A stretch of DNA of 13,970 bases from Peptococcaceae bacterium BRH_c23. Its GTDB lineage: Bacteria; Bacillota_B; Desulfitobacteriia; Desulfitobacteriales; Desulfitobacteriaceae. Positions within the stretch are counted from its first letter, which is position 1. Each line of letters opens with the position of its first letter. The notes beneath the pieces are model-generated. The model searched no databases. It worked only from the letters and a program-made list of their open reading frames with translations, and had not been told where the DNA came from. The position numbers were made by a program, and so were the translations under genes. The stretch is from contig LADV01000040.1 in the NCBI GenBank assembly GCA_000961805.1, forward strand, positions 1 through 13,970, in the 5' to 3' direction. Positions 13,289 to 13,970 of this stretch are shown piece by piece.

Positions 13289-13326
13289 AATATATAAAGT
13301 TGTAATAAATAAAGGAGGTTTTCAAG

Positions 13327-13970
13327 TTGGCTCGTAAAAAAGGTATTCTTGATTTTATGAAAATGAAGAAAGATGGGGAACAAGCCGCATGGGTAACTGC
13401 TTATGACTATCCTACGGCTTCCTTTGCGGAGCAGGCGGGTATGGATTTAATACTTGTGGGAGATTCCTTAGGTATGGTTGTTCTCGGTTATGAGAGCACG
13501 ATTCCAGTAACTATGGCGGATTGTATTTCGCACTGTCAGGCTGTTCGCAGGGGGGCACCGAATACTTGGATCGTTGGGGATATGCCATTTTTATCCTACC
13601 AAGTATCGGATCAAGATGCTGTAGAAAATGCCGGTCGCTTTCATAAAGAGGCAAGTGTTGATTGCATTAAGCTCGAAGGTGGAAGGCGGGTTTGTAGCAA
13701 AATTAAGGCGATTACTGATGCCGGTATGTTGGTCATGGGCCACATTGGCTTGACTCCTCAAAGTTCAGGACAATTAGGTGGATTTAAAGCCCAGGGTAGA
13801 GACGTTAATAGTGCAAGGGATCTCATTATCGATGCAATCGCAATTCAAGAAGCAGGAGCATATGCCCTTTTGTTAGAAGCAGTTCCACCAGAACTTACTG
13901 GATTTATTGCACAGAAACTAAAGATTCCTGTTTATTCGATCGGTGCAGGACAACCATGTGATGGTCAGCT
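13327..13970 (+). CDS. panB: Ketopantoate hydroxymethyltransferase PanB, 3' end outside the window
   Basis: PanB transfers a hydroxymethyl group from 5,10-methylene-tetrahydrofolate to 3-methyl-2-oxobutanoate, the first committed step of pantothenate synthesis. The 214 residues visible (of about 265-280 usual) contain the key sites: magnesium ligands in LVGDSLGM (Asp46) and GDMPF (Asp85), CIKLEGG (Lys115, Glu117), GHIGLTPQS (His139), the catalytic-type Glu184 in LLLEAVP, and SIGAGQPCDGQ at the edge. The start is TTG at 13327, eight bases after AGGAGG. The gene is preceded by a consensus sigma-54 promoter and an activator gene instead of panC or panD. This argues for a conditional role, for example a paralog used in branched 2-oxoacid or C1 metabolism, but the residues seen are those of a normal PanB. 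Confidence 0.93.
   Translation, partial: MARKKGILDFMKMKKDGEQAAWVTAYDYPTASFAEQAGMDLILVGDSLGMVVLGYESTIPVTMADCISHCQAVRRGAPNTWIVGDMPFLSYQVSDQDAVENAGRFHKEASVDCIKLEGGRRVCSKIKAITDAGMLVMGHIGLTPQSSGQLGGFKAQGRDVNSARDLIIDAIAIQEAGAYALLLEAVPPELTGFIAQKLKIPVYSIGAGQPCDGQ

Noticed and set aside
1..13970. CRISPR arrays, tRNA or rRNA genes, intact insertion sequences
   Set aside because: No regularly spaced direct repeats, cloverleaf-like sequence, rRNA-like stretch or transposase frame was found on either strand.

Overview
The window looks like a chromosomal accessory region of a low-to-medium-GC, endospore-forming Firmicute. A Desulfosporosinus/Desulfitobacterium-like Peptococcaceae member is my best guess, and it is inference only. 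The evidence is strong AGGAGG ribosome binding sites, TTGACA/TATAAT-type promoters, a Spo0E-family sporulation phosphatase, a 7TMR-DISM diguanylate cyclase, and a sigma-54 activator next to a textbook -24/-12 promoter.

Layout. Positions 1-692 hold gene debris (the C-terminal remnant of an AAA-type ATPase, then a perfect hairpin) and no intact gene. Positions 693-3172 are a two-gene operon: a permuted papain-fold (YiiX-like) enzyme and a membrane diguanylate cyclase. Positions 3289-4213 form a phage-like switch. A leftward repressor with two HTH domains and a rightward small Cro-like gene share an intergenic region with four copies of a GTCGC-N5-GCGAC-type operator, and one copy fills the spacer of each promoter. 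A Spo0E-like gene (4336-4509) follows. Positions 4510-5518 hold a small unrecognised leftward gene with its terminator, a short orphan transcription unit that may encode a 12-residue peptide, and a MerR-type promoter.

Positions 5519-10912 are a purine-type salvage/uptake operon: a COG0402 amidohydrolase (8-oxoguanine deaminase-like), a BMP-family lipoprotein, a two-domain ABC ATPase and two permeases. Two of the five genes are broken. The deaminase has a one-base frameshift in an A4 run. The ATPase has lost roughly 200 internal residues and changed frame at the junction. The other three genes look intact, so the transporter has all parts except a working motor.

Positions 10913-13970 carry a second copy of the 3'-end/terminator sequence seen at 4563-4703, then an AT-rich sigma-54-dependent activator, a strong terminator, a 54-base near-perfect palindrome, a spaced dyad, a consensus sigma-54 promoter and the start of panB (cut by the window end). 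The arrangement predicts that the activator switches on the panB-headed operon, which is unusual control for a pantothenate gene and suggests a conditional or catabolic role. No tRNA, rRNA, CRISPR array or intact insertion sequence was seen.
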